From NCBI GenBank assembly GCA_963580285.1, contig OY757026.1, positions 47,547,431 through 47,611,430 on the forward strand: a stretch of DNA of 64,000 nucleotides. The letters are read 5' to 3'. Source of the DNA: Lucinisca nassula. Its lineage: Eukaryota > Mollusca > Bivalvia > Lucinida > Lucinidae. Shown one piece after another: positions 30,250 through 41,154 of the stretch (the stretch's first letter is position 1; each line of letters begins with the position of its first letter). The notes beneath the pieces were generated by a model. The model was not told the DNA's origin and ran no database searches. It saw only the letters and a program-made list of their open reading frames with translations. A program made the position numbers and the translations under genes.

Positions 30250-32745
30250 CTGTCACATAGTGACAAGGTGAGCTTTTGTGATCACTTTTCGTCTGTTGTC
30301 CATGTGTGCGTCCGTAAACAATTCTTCAAACGACATCTCCTAAACCACTGATCAGATTTTGATCAAACTTCACAGGAATGATTCTTATCTGGACCCCTTT
30401 CAAAGTTGTTCAAATGGTTCCGCTCTGTTGCACATCTAGGTCACAGCAGCCAAATATAGATTTTTTTTTCACTGAAAACTTGAAAAATCTTCTCTGAAAC
30501 CACAAGGCCCAGGCCTTCGATATTTGGTATGAAGCTTCATCTAGTTGACCTCTACCAAGATTGTTCAAATTATAGCCTCCGCCCCAGGGGCCTTTGGTTT
30601 TACATAGGCTTATATTGGGAAAATCTTTAAATATCTTCCTCTCTGAAAATGCAAGATATTTGGTGTGAAGCTTCAACTAGTGGACCTCTATCAAGATTGT
30701 TCAATTTATAGCACTAGGGCCAAAAATGCCCCCGCCCCGGGGCCCTTTGGTTTTTTCATACGCTTATATAGGGAAAATATTTATAAAATCTTCTTCTCTG
30801 AAACCACAAGGCCCCCATTTTTGTTATTTGGTATGAAGCTTCATCTACTGGACCTCTACCAAGACTGTTCAAATTATATCCCCAGAGCCCTTTGGTTTTA
30901 CATAGATTTATAGGGAAAATTTTTAAAAATCTTCTTCTCTGAAACCGCAAGGCCCAGTTCTTTGATATTTGGTGTGAAGCTTCATTTAGTGAACCTCTCA
31001 AGATTTTTCAAATTAAAGGCCTAGTGCGATAAATGCCCCTGCCCTGGGGGCCTTTGGTTTTACAAAGGCTTATATAGGGAAAATCTTTAAAAATCTTCTC
31101 TGAAACCGCATGGCCCAGGTCTTTGATATTTGGTATGAAGCTTCATCTAATGGAGGGCTACCAAGATTGTTTAAATTATACCCCTAGGGCCAAAAATACC
31201 ACCACCCCAGGGGCCTTTGGTTTTGCATAGGCTTATATAGGGAAAATCTTTAAAAATTTTCTTCTCTGAAACCGCAAGACCCAGGTCTTTGGTATTTAGC
31301 GTGAAGCTTCAGCTAGTGAACCTCTATCAACAGTATTCAAATTATAGCCCTAGGGCCAAAAATGCCCCCACCCCGGGACCCTTTGGTTTTATAGGCATAT
31401 ATAGAGAAAATATTTAAAAATCTACATCTCTGAAACCATAAGGCCCGGGTCTTTGATATTTGGTATGAAGCTTCATCTACTGAACCCCTCCCAATATTGT
31501 TCTAATTATAGCCCTAGGGCCAAAAATGCCCCCGCCCTCGGGCCCTTTGGTTTTACATAGACTTCTATAGGGAAAATCTTTAAAAATCTTCTTCTCATTA
31601 ACATTATAGGGAAAATTTTTCAGGGAATAGAAATTTTCCCTGTATAACAGAGAAAATGTTTAAAAATCTTCTTCTCCAAATCCGAGATTGTTCAAATCAT
31701 AGCCCTTGGGCCAAAAATGGCTCCGCCCCGTGCCTTTCGGTTTTTACATTGACTTATATATAGGGAACTTTAAGAAAATCTTCCAATCGGAAACCGCAAG
31801 GCCCAGGTCTTTGATATTTGGTGGACCTCTATCAAAATCAAGTGGACCTCTATCAAAAGTGTTCAAATTATAGCCGTAGGAAATAGAAGTCAAGGCAATG
31901 AAAACATTTGAAATCTTCTTGTCTGAAAGGAGAAGGCCAAGGTCTTTGATAATTGACATGAAGCTTCGTCTTGATGATTTCACCAAGATTGTTCACATTC
32001 TCAGTGGGAATTATTTCTCTGTGAGAAATATCGTTTTTCTTTTTCATAGAAAATCCTGTATTTACTTGGTAAAAATTTAATATACATATTTATTTCAAAA
32101 TTTCTATGACAGGCAATACATACATACATACAATAATAAGTCATAGGAACGAAAGCTTAATACACTGTTGATGGGGACATTAACACATTGTATGCTAGTA
32201 GACTTTTCCACTGCCATACGTTGGACAAGTCCATTTGTCATATAAGGGGGTCAGGCCTATTTTTTTTTTTTGGGGGGGGGGGGAGCCAACAACAGATTTT
32301 TTTAAATAGAAACTTAAAAAATATTCACCTCTGAAACCAAGCCTTCAATATTTGGTGCGTAGCTTCATTTAGTGAACCTCTGCCAAGATTGTTCAAATTC
32401 TAGTCCTGGGACCAAAAATGCCCCCACCCCGGAGCCCTTTCGTTTTACATAGACTTACGTAGGGAAAAGCTTTAAAAATTTTCTTGTCTGAAACCAGAAG
32501 GCTCAGGTGTTTGATATTTGGTATGAAGCTTCTTCTTGTAGACCACTATCAAGATTGTTCAAATTATAGCTCTGGGGCCCCTGGGTTTTACATTGACTTA
32601 TATAGGAAAATTCTAAAAAAGAAAATCTTCTCCTCTGAAAGCGCAAGCAAGGCCCAGGTCTTTGAAATTTGGGGTTTAGCTTCATCTATTGGACCTCTAC
32701 CAAGATTGTTCAAATTATGCCCCTGAGGCCAAAAATTCCCCCGCC
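30250..32745. repeat. Degenerate 150-bp tandem array T5
   Basis: From about 30400 it is built of about 150-bp units with GACCTCTACCAAGATTGTTC, a GCCCC...GGGGCC-TTTGGTTTTACATAGG block, TTTAAAAATCTTCTTCTCTG, and AAGGCCCAGGTCTTTGATAT. About 13-15 units are visible, increasingly interrupted after 31.6 kb (insertion-like segments near 31600 and 32040-32300). The left flank (CACATAGTGACAAGGTGAGC) may be an element end; no partner end found. The paired plus and minus frames are array artefacts. Confidence 0.8.
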
Positions 32746-33245
32746 ACATTTAACTTCATCTGCTAATCGGCCTCCCACTGTGCAAGTTGATCCAGGTCAT
32801 CTTGTAAAATAAGACATTCAGACGGAGAATATATACAGACACATTATCAACAAACAAACTGACTGATGACCTGATATTATCAGTCAGATCATTGATGAAA
32901 ACTAAGAAGACCGGTCCAAGGACTGAACCTTGGGGGGGGGGGAGGGGCTCCAGATAAAACAGGGACTTGATCAGATGCTTGGCCATCAAGTACAACTTCT
33001 TGTGAGCCCCCAGAGCTTATCCACCTATGTGTGGATCTGCTTATCCCATAGTAGTCAAGTTTATTTAATAGCCCTCTGTGAGGTACCTTCAATTTTGTCA
33101 AAGGCCTTGGCGAAGTCTATGATGATCAAGTCTGTCTGTTTGTGGCCACGATTTATGTCCCCATCCAGATTGCCCACAATGTGTTGGTAAAATTGAACAA
33201 GTTGCATTTCGCAAGACCTTTGACTTCGGAAACCATGTTCACTGG
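32745..33245 (-). pseudogene. LINE reverse transcriptase fragment (CR1/jockey-like)
   Basis: Minus strand, in order: CEMQLVQFYQHIVGNLDGD, HKQTDLIIIDFAKAFDKI (motif A), VPHRGLLNKLDYYGI, QEVVLDGQASDQVPVLSG, then QGSVLGPVFLVFINDL (motif B) and SLFVDNVSVY in place of the usual LFADD (motif C). At least two frame changes split the pieces, one where the G tract 32931-32944 expands the sequence coding just before QGSVLGP. The catalytic Asp pair is altered (VDN), so it is dead. Confidence 0.82.
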
Positions 33246-33399
33246 TGAAGGGTTGTCTGTGGACGTGTCACCAGTAAACAATTCTGATTCTGACAGCAAG
33301 AATGCTCACAAAGGCTATACAGTCAGCAGTCAACAAGAATGCTCTCAAGTAAAGCTATACAGAACCAAAAATGTTGTCTGTTTCAACAAGGGACGTAAG

Positions 33400-33589
33400 T
33401 TAACCCTTATCTTGCTGAATATTCATTTAAGCCACACCCATTTCTGTCTATCAACCAATCAAATTACTTGATGTAATTTATTGCTACAAATTCATAAACT
33501 GAATGCCTAACAGTGTAGATCCTGATCAGGTCTGGATCTATGCTGTTTGAAAATATAGGGGTTGTCCTGAACAGCAAGATAAGGGTTAA
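33400..33589. mobile_element. TTAACCC-ended MITE, copy 2
   Basis: 190 bp with inverted ends TTAACCCTTATCTTGCTG and CAGCAAGATAAGGGTTAA (18 bp, perfect). It contains CAACCAATCAAATTACTTGA and a reduced small palindrome. Sister of 18249-18461. Confidence 0.85.
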
Positions 33590-33734
33590 AGCATGTTGGT
33601 AAAGTGGCTTGCAATTATTCACTCGGACTTCAAGTTCAGGTAGGTTAAAACACTATCATCTTTGCTTTTAAACATTAACTGACCGGTAATGTTCATGTCC
33701 GTATCTAGGCTGTGCCTAAGTTCATATTAATAAT

Positions 33735-34060
33735 AGTTATGCTAGTCGTAGTAGTTGTTGTGGTGGTAACAGTAGTAGTAGCAGTAATAGTAGTTGTATC
33801 ACTAGTGCTAGCAGTAGTTTCAGATGTAGTAGTAGTAGTTGTTGTTGTTGTAATAGTGGTATATGTAGCGCTGAGTAGCAGGTGGTAGAAGTAGTAATGG
33901 TAGTAGAAGTAGTAGTAGTGGTAGTAGTCGCAGTTGTGGTAGCAGAAGCAGCTGTAATGATGGAGGATGCAGTAGTGGAAGTAGTAGCAGCAACAGCAGG
34001 AGAGTAATAGCAGCAGCAGCAGTAGTAGTAGTAGTAGTAGCAGTAGTAGTAGTAGTAGTT
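33735..34060. repeat. TAG/GTA trinucleotide microsatellite
   Basis: Imperfect GTA/GTT repeat. It resumes at 34341-34395 beyond a SINE, so the SINE inserted into, or templated from, one microsatellite. The leucine-rich minus frame is a repeat artefact. Confidence 0.9.
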
Positions 34061-34340
34061 TGTTTGTCTGTTTGCCCAGTCAACACCATTTAGATCATAT
34101 CGAGCAGATCAGTTTACCTATCCACACTTTTCCTGGGCAGGCTTATACGTAAGCGGTTAACCAGTGCAGTGTACATTCTTTCGCAAGAAACTGACAACTG
34201 CCCTCCTTGAATCAGCAGAAGGGAGAGAACCATTTCATGATCAATCTCCACGAAAGAATATTGCCGACCCGGCAGGTATCGAACCCGACACCTCCTGATC
34301 ATCAGTCAGACGCGCACCCGACTGAGCTACCGAGGCCGGC
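34061..34340 (-). mobile_element. tRNA-headed SINE family C, within a microsatellite
   Basis: Minus-strand head GGCCTCGGTAGCTCAGTCGG (A box), B-box region GGGTTCGATACC, body blocks as at 29073-29392, and the tail at the low-coordinate side. Confidence 0.85.
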
Positions 34341-34395
34341 TGTAGTAGTAGTAGTGGTGGTGGTAGTGGTGGAAATAGTAGTAGTAGTGGCAGTA

Positions 34396-34755
34396 ATTGT
34401 TAGTATTTTAGAACCCGTTATGTTTATGAAGTAGGCAGATTCCGTGGCTACATTGAAATTGGGCTGTGATCGAGTCACATTCCCTGGTAGGGACCCAATT
34501 GGGATAAATGGGAAAATTCGAGTTTTTGTCAAAAGTTGTATCTTCAATATTTTTTCTTCGATATCCAACCTCTTATTTTTCGGAAACGTTTAGCGGATAC
34601 ATGCGTGTCAGAAGCTTTACGGGACATAATGAAAGGTTCAAACTGCAAAATGCAAGTTACTGGAATACAGTAAAAAAAAAAAAAAAAAAAAAAAAGACTA
34701 CGTATGGCAAAGTTCAAAATGCAAAATGCAAGTTAAATACTGTGCATCTGTAGTT
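34396..34755. other. Non-coding stretch with a poly-A tract
   Basis: 34672-34695 is a run of A flanked on both sides by CAAAATGCAAGTTA-like direct repeats (about 34646 and 34719). No gene. Confidence 0.5.
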
Positions 34756-34784
34756 TGTTTCTCCATAATGGAAGGAATACATTG

Positions 34785-34965
34785 CCGGACTCGCATATTA
34801 GAAACTGCATCACACAACATTACATAATGGAACGTTAATATTACAAAATGCGATGTCAGATTCGCATATTAGAATGTGCACCATACAAGTTACGTAGTGT
34901 ACACGTTAATATTGTAAAATGCAATGACAGATTCGCATATTAGAATGCGCATCATTCACATTTCG
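34785..34965. repeat. 72-bp tandem repeat, about 2.5 units
   Basis: Units begin GA(C/T)TCGCATATTAGAA and contain CGTTAATATT(A/G)(C/T)AAAATGC. Three starts at about 34788, 34859 and 34930. Confidence 0.75.
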
Positions 34966-35121
34966 ATTTTTGCCTAAATACCTTAATAATATAGAGTATT
35001 CACACTGTATGCGAGAGGCCCTGGGTTTCGAATCCCGGTCGAGCTATGTTCTTTTTCCACCCCTGTGACATTTAGCGCCACCGTAAGTAACCCACTTTTG
35101 CATTAGATTTCTTTGGCTTCT

Positions 35122-35255
35122 TTGGTTGAATTGATGTTTTACGTCCCCGTCAATACTATTTAGGTCATTTTGGGGACGTTGCTTCCAATTTTGTTGGACT
35201 TTTACCAGACACTGAGATGAAATGAAATCTGAAGCTCTGCCGCCAAAACAGATCA
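35122..35255 (-). mobile_element. SINE-like family B, 3' half
   Basis: Only the tail half survives (GACGGGGACGTAAAAC and TTTCATCTCAGTGTCTGG on the minus strand). Just upstream at about 35010-35045 is a B-box-like GGGTTTCGAATCCCGG from another SINE head. Confidence 0.65.
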
Positions 35256-35516
35256 CCTCTCGTATGTTCGTTGTTGGTTTTACCAGGCAATGATTGATGA
35301 AGTGCTATGTACTTAAAATAGTGTTTCGCGAAAATAAGGTAGACAACAGTCATGAGTCGAGAAAAAAAGGAAATAAAAACAAAGGAACTTAATTGAATCC
35401 TAGTACTTTTACTGCAAGAATTGCAAACTTTCAGTTGTAGGAATTTCATCGATGTATACCAACACACCGATCTTGTACAGAGGACCCTCGCTATAACAAA
35501 AATATTTGTTCCTTGC

Positions 35517-36589
35517 TGCTCTTACACTATGGCGAATATCCTTACGAATATGAAATAATATGAGAAATTTGAAATTCGCGGCAAAATTGCCGAATTTGAT
35601 ACGATTGGTCAGAAGAAAAACTAAGAAAAGTGCAACCTTATGAATGTTTGCGAAAATGTTATGAATCCTTACCAATCCTTAAGATTTTTTTATGAATCTT
35701 ACGAATCAGTAGCGACAATTTTTCCGAATTCTTTCGAATCCTTTCCGAATGTACAAAAACGCTGTTGCAAATCTTGCCAATGCTTACGAATGTCTTATGA
35801 ATAAAACGATTACACTGCGTGTGCTTGCCAATATTGTCTCTTTGGCAGTTATTCGTCGGGATCCAGCATGACCTTTGCCGTCTTTGTCTACGTCTAAGTC
35901 TGCGCTGAAGTTGCCGTTGTTGTTGTCTGTGTTATTCTCCCTGCAGAGCAACAACTGCAGTGTGTGTCATAACAGCATATTGGGTAACAAGCACGTCTAG
36001 TGTTGCCAGTTGCCTCCTCACAGCATCGGCCATTGTCAAACTAGAAATGTACAAGGGGAATGACGTCTTTTATACAGTTGTGGTGAACCCGCCTTTTGCG
36101 AATGAGACATATTCGCATTTTAATTGCTAGGACACAAGCAAATCATTTGTAAGACAACCTTATTTTGAAGCATTTGCAAGTACTCGCAATCGTTGGCAAG
36201 CCGTTCACATACATTCGCAATTTATTCTCATAAAAGTACAAACACTCTCTTATTCCATTCGCGTTATTCGCAGTGGGTTTGCAATTATTCATAACAGTTC
36301 GTTAACATTTTGCAAGGTATTCGTAAGGGAAAACCTCTGCGAATTTTTGCAAATGTCTTACGATCAATGCAAATGCCTTGCCATCAATAAGAATGGCTTC
36401 CGATTGCTTATGAATATTTTGCGAAAACAATGAGAATACCATTTTCTTGCGAATATTAGGAGCATAGTTCTAATATTCGTAACACACCAAAAACGTCGGC
36501 GAATGCCTATGAACTCTTAACAATATTTGGCGTTTATGGCATTCGTAGGCTCATTCGTAAACGTGTTCATTCGCCATAGTGTAAGAGCA
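35517..36589. mobile_element. 1.07-kb TIR element with ATTCG-type subterminal repeats
   Basis: Ends TGCTCTTACACTATGGCGAA and the exact inverted copy (about 21 bp). Both flanking halves are dense in CTTACGAAT / ATTCGTAAG / TTCGCAAT motifs, while the middle (about 35820-36060) lacks them and includes a TGTTGTTGTCTG segment. No transposase. It is non-autonomous, with many candidate transposase-binding motifs. Confidence 0.82.
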
Positions 36590-36660
36590 CTAGATATCTA
36601 CCGCTATAGCGAATTTGCCACTTTAAGAATCCTGACAAGGAATTGTTTGATACGATACTA

Positions 36661-36837
36661 TTAATCAAGTTATTTCATATTGGCCCAGTTACAGGTCCGA
36701 TGCCTGCTGTATTGGCCCAAGGCCGAAGGCCGGGGCTAATAGAGCTGACTGAGGACCTGTAACTCGGCCTCGGACTAATCCAGTAGACAGAGGACCTGTA
36801 ACTGGGTTAATACGAAATTTCTTGATAAATGACAATT
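36661..36837. mobile_element. GGCCGAAGGCC inverted-repeat element, copy 1 (5' part)
   Basis: Arms TTAATCAAGTTATTTC(A)TATTGG / (C)TAATACGAAATTTCTTGAT around GGCCGAAGGCC and GACCTGTAAC repeats. A second copy is at 55229-55445. Comparison with that copy shows that this one is split by a PLE tail, resuming at 37351-37440. Confidence 0.7.
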
Positions 36838-37350
36838 GGTCGGGCCCCTCGGAGGATAACTGTTGGTTTTCTTTTGCTCCAGTAATTCTGTTGTTGTATG
36901 CTGTCGAGTCCTCAACCTTGTTTCATCTCTGTAGTTTGTTTATTTGTATGTTCTCGGAGATGTTACACTGATGAGTTAGGAAGCCTTCATGCGGACTAAA
37001 CAAAATTAGTGTATACCGCGACAGAGGTAAGGGCGAGGATTATGGCCATGTAAAATCGATTTAAGCCCCCCAGTGGAATTCTTTCCACTGACCGTTCCAA
37101 GGCGGTTCTTCTGTGGCGGTTTATTTATGTTGTTGTTTGTTACTTACTGTGTGTATCACTTGTGTCTTTTTATTTTGGATGGCCATTTGGCCATTTTGTG
37201 GGAAAGTAACTGTCCTTATGGCCTTCCTTTGTTTAGGTTTCCGTGATGGTCTGGTCGCTCCATGTTTGTGTTTCTTTCCCTTTGGTGTCTTTGATGGGTG
37301 GAGTAAGTTAATTGTATCGATTCCTGATCTTTGTTTTACTTCTACTTTTT
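36838..37350 (+). mobile_element. Penelope-like element, 3'-tail-only copy
   Basis: About 85% similar by eye to 53772-54292: TAACTGTTGGTTTTCTTTTG, CTGATGAGTTAGGA, AAAATCGATTTAAGCCCCCC, ACCGTTCCAAGGCGG, ATTTTGGATGGCC, and the terminal GATCTTTGTTTTACTTCTAC. A 5'-truncated insertion, as retroelements often leave. The 80-codon frame in it is non-coding tail. A hammerhead-like motif sits at 36968-37015. Confidence 0.78.
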
Positions 37351-37440
37351 ATTAACTGACACCATTAAAACATGATTATTGATTTTTGACCTCAGTGTTA
37401 ACACGGATGACCTCCGAACAATACAGGATAGTCAATTAAT

Positions 37441-37614
37441 AATAGGATAGTCAATTAGGACTTGTTTCCCTCAATTACTTCAAGAAACAAATGTAGTTGA
37501 CGAGGCAATTCTAACAATGTTGTTTGGATTATTAGATAACTACAGTAATCTTGAATATCTCCATAAATCTGTCGTATCTTCGTCTAAGGATTCGTTCCAT
37601 TGAAAATGGTGGTT
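37441..37614. other. Short unassigned stretch
   Basis: Flank between the split inverted-repeat element and the LTR element; nothing recognised. Confidence 0.4.
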
Positions 37615-40173
37615 TGTTACATGTGGGTTTACGGCGTCCCGCAAACCCCCATGCTGACAAGACAACCGAGCGTGATCTCTGACAGGTGTACGGGCAGCTG
37701 TGGGGTAAGGCACAAGAAAGATGTTAGATGAATGACATGAATTATTTACAGTATCTACATACAACACTTACTAACATAAAACATCACAATTTGTTGCTTC
37801 TGTAGCCAACTCACGACGTCCGCTCCGAAGGCAAAACACTGTTCTGTGCTCGGAACGGGTGACGTGAATACCTACAGAAGCAAACAACAAAAACAACAAC
37901 AAAAAACAAAAAAAGAAACAACACAAGACGCGACTGGCCAGTTTATAACTTAGGGTGAATCCCCCACTCGCGTGACACTTCCTCTCGCGAACTAGTAAAA
38001 CTAGTCTATCAACATAGTTGATAATCCTAGGATTAGCGATCACGTTTGCTGATCAGACGTTTAGTGATCGTTCAAACAACCTGCAGGTAAGTTGACCTCT
38101 TCCATTGTCTCACATTTGTTTACAACGAACAATGATTTAGAAGATTCTGCTTCTATCCTGGTAGGCGCTGATTACGGCGGTCTGTCCGCCCTTGCTGGAC
38201 CCTAACGCCTAGCGTCGTACCAGTGCCTGCTGCTATGAAGCAGGGAGCAGCAGGTCACACATTGTTGTGCCTGCAAATTACGATAACGGGACTAGAAACG
38301 AGTCACAAAACATACATGCCATATCATGATCCCCCTCCCGGAGAAGTAAGAATATGTTCATGCATACACCGTTATTGCGCATGCGCCGACCAGACATACA
38401 GGCTGATTAGTGCATGCGACAAATAACCGTACAGCAGAACTCAACTTGACTGTGCATCAAATTATAAGCACCCAGCGCTTGACACAATAATACTCAAAGT
38501 TCATGTTTCCTTACTGAGCACTACAGAAATCAATTAATGCTCACTACTACTGAGCATGATACTCATCAAATTTGTGCTCACTACATTATCACAAGTAAGA
38601 GGCAATTGAACAGACCACGCCTTTGCGCTACCTGGTCAGCTGCCAATTACAGGAAACATAACAATCTCTATTTCATATCCTTCTCCGCGACACGGCTCAC
38701 AAATATAGCTATTCACAAATTCAATACATTAATAACAGATAGAAACTACAACAGAAGATTTTCATCTATAATCCACCACATTTGTTAGTGTCTCATAAGG
38801 GCCAACACTGTTTGCCGTAAATTCACTCTGTATTTGGTAGGCACCCCGTCACAACCGTCCTCGCGACGCCGATGACGCAGCTGACGTCATCCCCGCCGCT
38901 CAGGCCGTTATGACGTGTGGCGACCAAATACTCCCACTTATCATCATCACGTTCTTTATATGTACATACATGCACAAACTGAGTTATCAGACAACAACGG
39001 CATCATTACAAAATGAACTCGTAATTCTTCTTGAACAAAATTATTTCTAATCAACGTGAACATGCTTGTAAAATAAAATTCATTACGGTTCATCATCACG
39101 GATAACCCAACAGGCTCTTGTAAGAGTTTGCCCTGATGATGAAGATGTGGCTAAACCCGTCTTAAGTTTACGTCCCCTCTACACCTAATATCATATTGGG
39201 ACGGAACCACGGTTTTCTAACCACAGCTAGTCAAAAGTCATGGATCAAACAAGTGACCCGGCGTTTATTAATTACATTCTACAAAAGGGGTCTAAAAGCC
39301 TAAATGAATCTAGAATGAGCGGGTGTCCCAACTTTACGTCTCACCAACATCTAGGGTCAGCATGAGACAGGACCTCACTTAGAGAGACTCATTCTACTAC
39401 TGGAGAAGCCTGGGATCAATCCTGCGACGTCTAGCTGGCAAAGCTAGTAGCCTAATCACTACAGGCCACAACAGTGAATTCAGAATAGGCTTCAGAAAGT
39501 TGGGTATACTAGAAGTAAACCCCTCCAAAACCTACAAGCATGTTCATACAAAAATAATACTAAACATAGATTTAACATACCTTTCAATATACTTTCTATT
39601 TCCCCGTCACAATGTTGTGTTCACTCTTACAACTTGACCTGCTGCTAAAGTGTCCGCTTTTTTCAGGGTTTATATATCTATGAATACTACCGGAAAATCA
39701 TGCCTTCTCTTATTACCTTGCTCAATTCGTGGCGAGGTGGAGATACCGGCCACAAACAAAGCCAGATAGCAAAATCGAGTAGATAATGGATTTGCGTTCA
39801 AATAGTACATTTCCCATAGGAAAAATTGATGAAACGACCCTATAATCAATGACATGACTCCTGTCAAAACGAACACCCACACAACACGTGACGGGAATAA
39901 AAATCATATATGGCACAATTTGGCGGTTGGCGATTTTTAGGCAAATTCTATAGGACTCGGCCTTTTAGCGGCCCCCTGTATTGTAAAAACAGCTCTCTAT
40001 AAACCACTCATGCATACATCGTATGATATGTGCATGACTTGTTCATGGAGCCGCATATTTTGCGTACCATATTTCACCTAAAATATTTCACTCGCACCGC
40101 CCTACCATATATCTACTAAAATAATTTAGATGTGCATAAGCACCAGAGAGGTTTCCTATTCCATCTCGTAACA
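37615..40173 (-). repeat. 3' LTR (low-coordinate copy, 2,559 bp)
   Basis: Compared by eye with 41155-43717, I find about three substitutions (near 38226, 38467 and 40060) and an A-run length difference near 37905. All internal frames (60-90 codons, in both copies) are unrecognised. TGACGTCA at 38882-38889 is a CRE-type site. Confidence 0.9.
38871..38891. promoter_or_regulatory. CRE-like palindrome in the LTR
   Basis: GATGACG-CAGC-TGACGTCATC contains the consensus cAMP response element TGACGTCA and a half-site, all in a GC-rich patch. The second LTR has the same at about 42415-42435. Candidate bZIP-bound LTR promoter site; function is inference. Confidence 0.45.
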
Positions 40174-40246
40174 AAGGTTTCCCCTTTTGGAGAAAAAACA
40201 ATCAGAAATGTTTTTTCTTTGTGTATAGAGATGGAATAGGATAAAC
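40174..40246 (-). promoter_or_regulatory. Polypurine tract and boundary inverted repeat
   Basis: On the minus strand AAAAGGGGAAACC precedes the LTR. In addition GTTTCCTATTCCATCTC inside the LTR end (about 40151-40167) is mirrored by GAGATGGAATAGGATAAAC (about 40228-40246), so the LTR edge and adjacent internal DNA can fold. An inner hairpin GAAAAAAC...GTTTTTTC lies between. Confidence 0.65.
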
Positions 40247-40290
40247 CTATCTAAACAAGACAGCTATTTACACAACAACCGTGCGAAGAA

Positions 40291-40426
40291 TTACCTACTG
40301 AGGTAGTCTGCCCCCAAATTTTCCTGGCCCCGAATTGCAACAATCCGAAATCTATACGGCTGTAGTTTCATTGCCCAACGCATAATTCGAGGATTGAGAA
40401 CTTTTGCTGTTTGCATTAAACGCTCC
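40291..40426 (-). pseudogene. Gypsy RNase H C-terminal fragment
   Basis: The minus strand encodes about 44 residues ending in GQENLGADYLSR then a stop. Before that come KVLNPRIMRWAMKLQPY and RFRIVAIRG. This is the end of the Ty3/gypsy RNase H and its tether to integrase (the GxxNxxADxLSR signature). Nothing upstream extends the domain, so it is the relic that identifies the element as gypsy-type. Confidence 0.85.
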
Positions 40427-40429
40427 ATT

Positions 40430-41130
40430 ATTGATAACGTAAATCTCACGTTACTATCAAAACCACTATAAACTGATCAGTTATGATCAGTGATGATTGA
40501 ATGGGCTTAACTAAAACGTTAAGATATGTGTTATACGCGTTAATCTAACTAAAACGTTAGTTATTAAAGCACACGCGATTTGAAATGTCAAATGCTTTCA
40601 GCACAGTATGACGTTGTGTACTGGTAGTCTAATATGACGTCATAAACTGACGACGTTTACAGTAAAATGCTACAATCCGAAGTTTCATCACATTACAAAA
40701 CTCCGATCATAACAAGTCACCATTAATGTTTCTATTACGTCATACCTAACCTCAAGCCACAGCGTAAATATTAACGCTACCGTTATGTCAATGTCAATAA
40801 ATTGTTAACGTCACTACGTCAGAACCATGTGTGGGTAAGATCAATTAGTAACTCCAGTTTAACTTAGTAGAATGTCAGGTAACACAATTAAGTGGGGTCT
40901 ACTTAAATTTTTCGTTACCAAGAAAAAGTGGGGTTTGCCTTGCCTTCCTGCTCAGAAATTATCGACTTGTCAGTATCCATTCAGTTGAATACATGAGTTT
41001 CGCACTTCATCAACGCAGGAAGGAAGATTCAAGTTAATTTCTAAATGTGGCTGTCAATACATTTTTTTTTTTAAATTGATGATTCAGAGTATCAATGTGC
41101 TGTTCCACAGCCGGGAACACCAGCCAGAGA
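40430..41130 (-). other. Internal leader region of the giant-LTR element
   Basis: No long frame. On the minus strand a short frame at about 40982-40920 could be a gag start remnant (MDTDKSIISEQEGKANP) but is too short to judge. Confidence 0.4.
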
Positions 41131-41154
41131 TCAAATCCCACTTCTGACACCAAA
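41131..41154 (-). promoter_or_regulatory. Primer binding site
   Basis: Minus strand TTTGGTGTCAGAAGTGGGAT begins next to the LTR (TGG three bases in). TGGTGTCAGAAGTGGGA-like sites are characteristic of many metazoan gypsy elements. It fixes the orientation as minus. Confidence 0.8.

Noticed and set aside
33820..34089. Leucine/threonine-rich 89-codon minus frame
   Set aside because: Translation of the GTA trinucleotide repeat.
37113..37355. 80-codon cysteine-rich hydrophobic frame
   Set aside because: It lies in the conserved PLE tail, and the homologous tail at 54.07-54.29 kb does not keep the frame.
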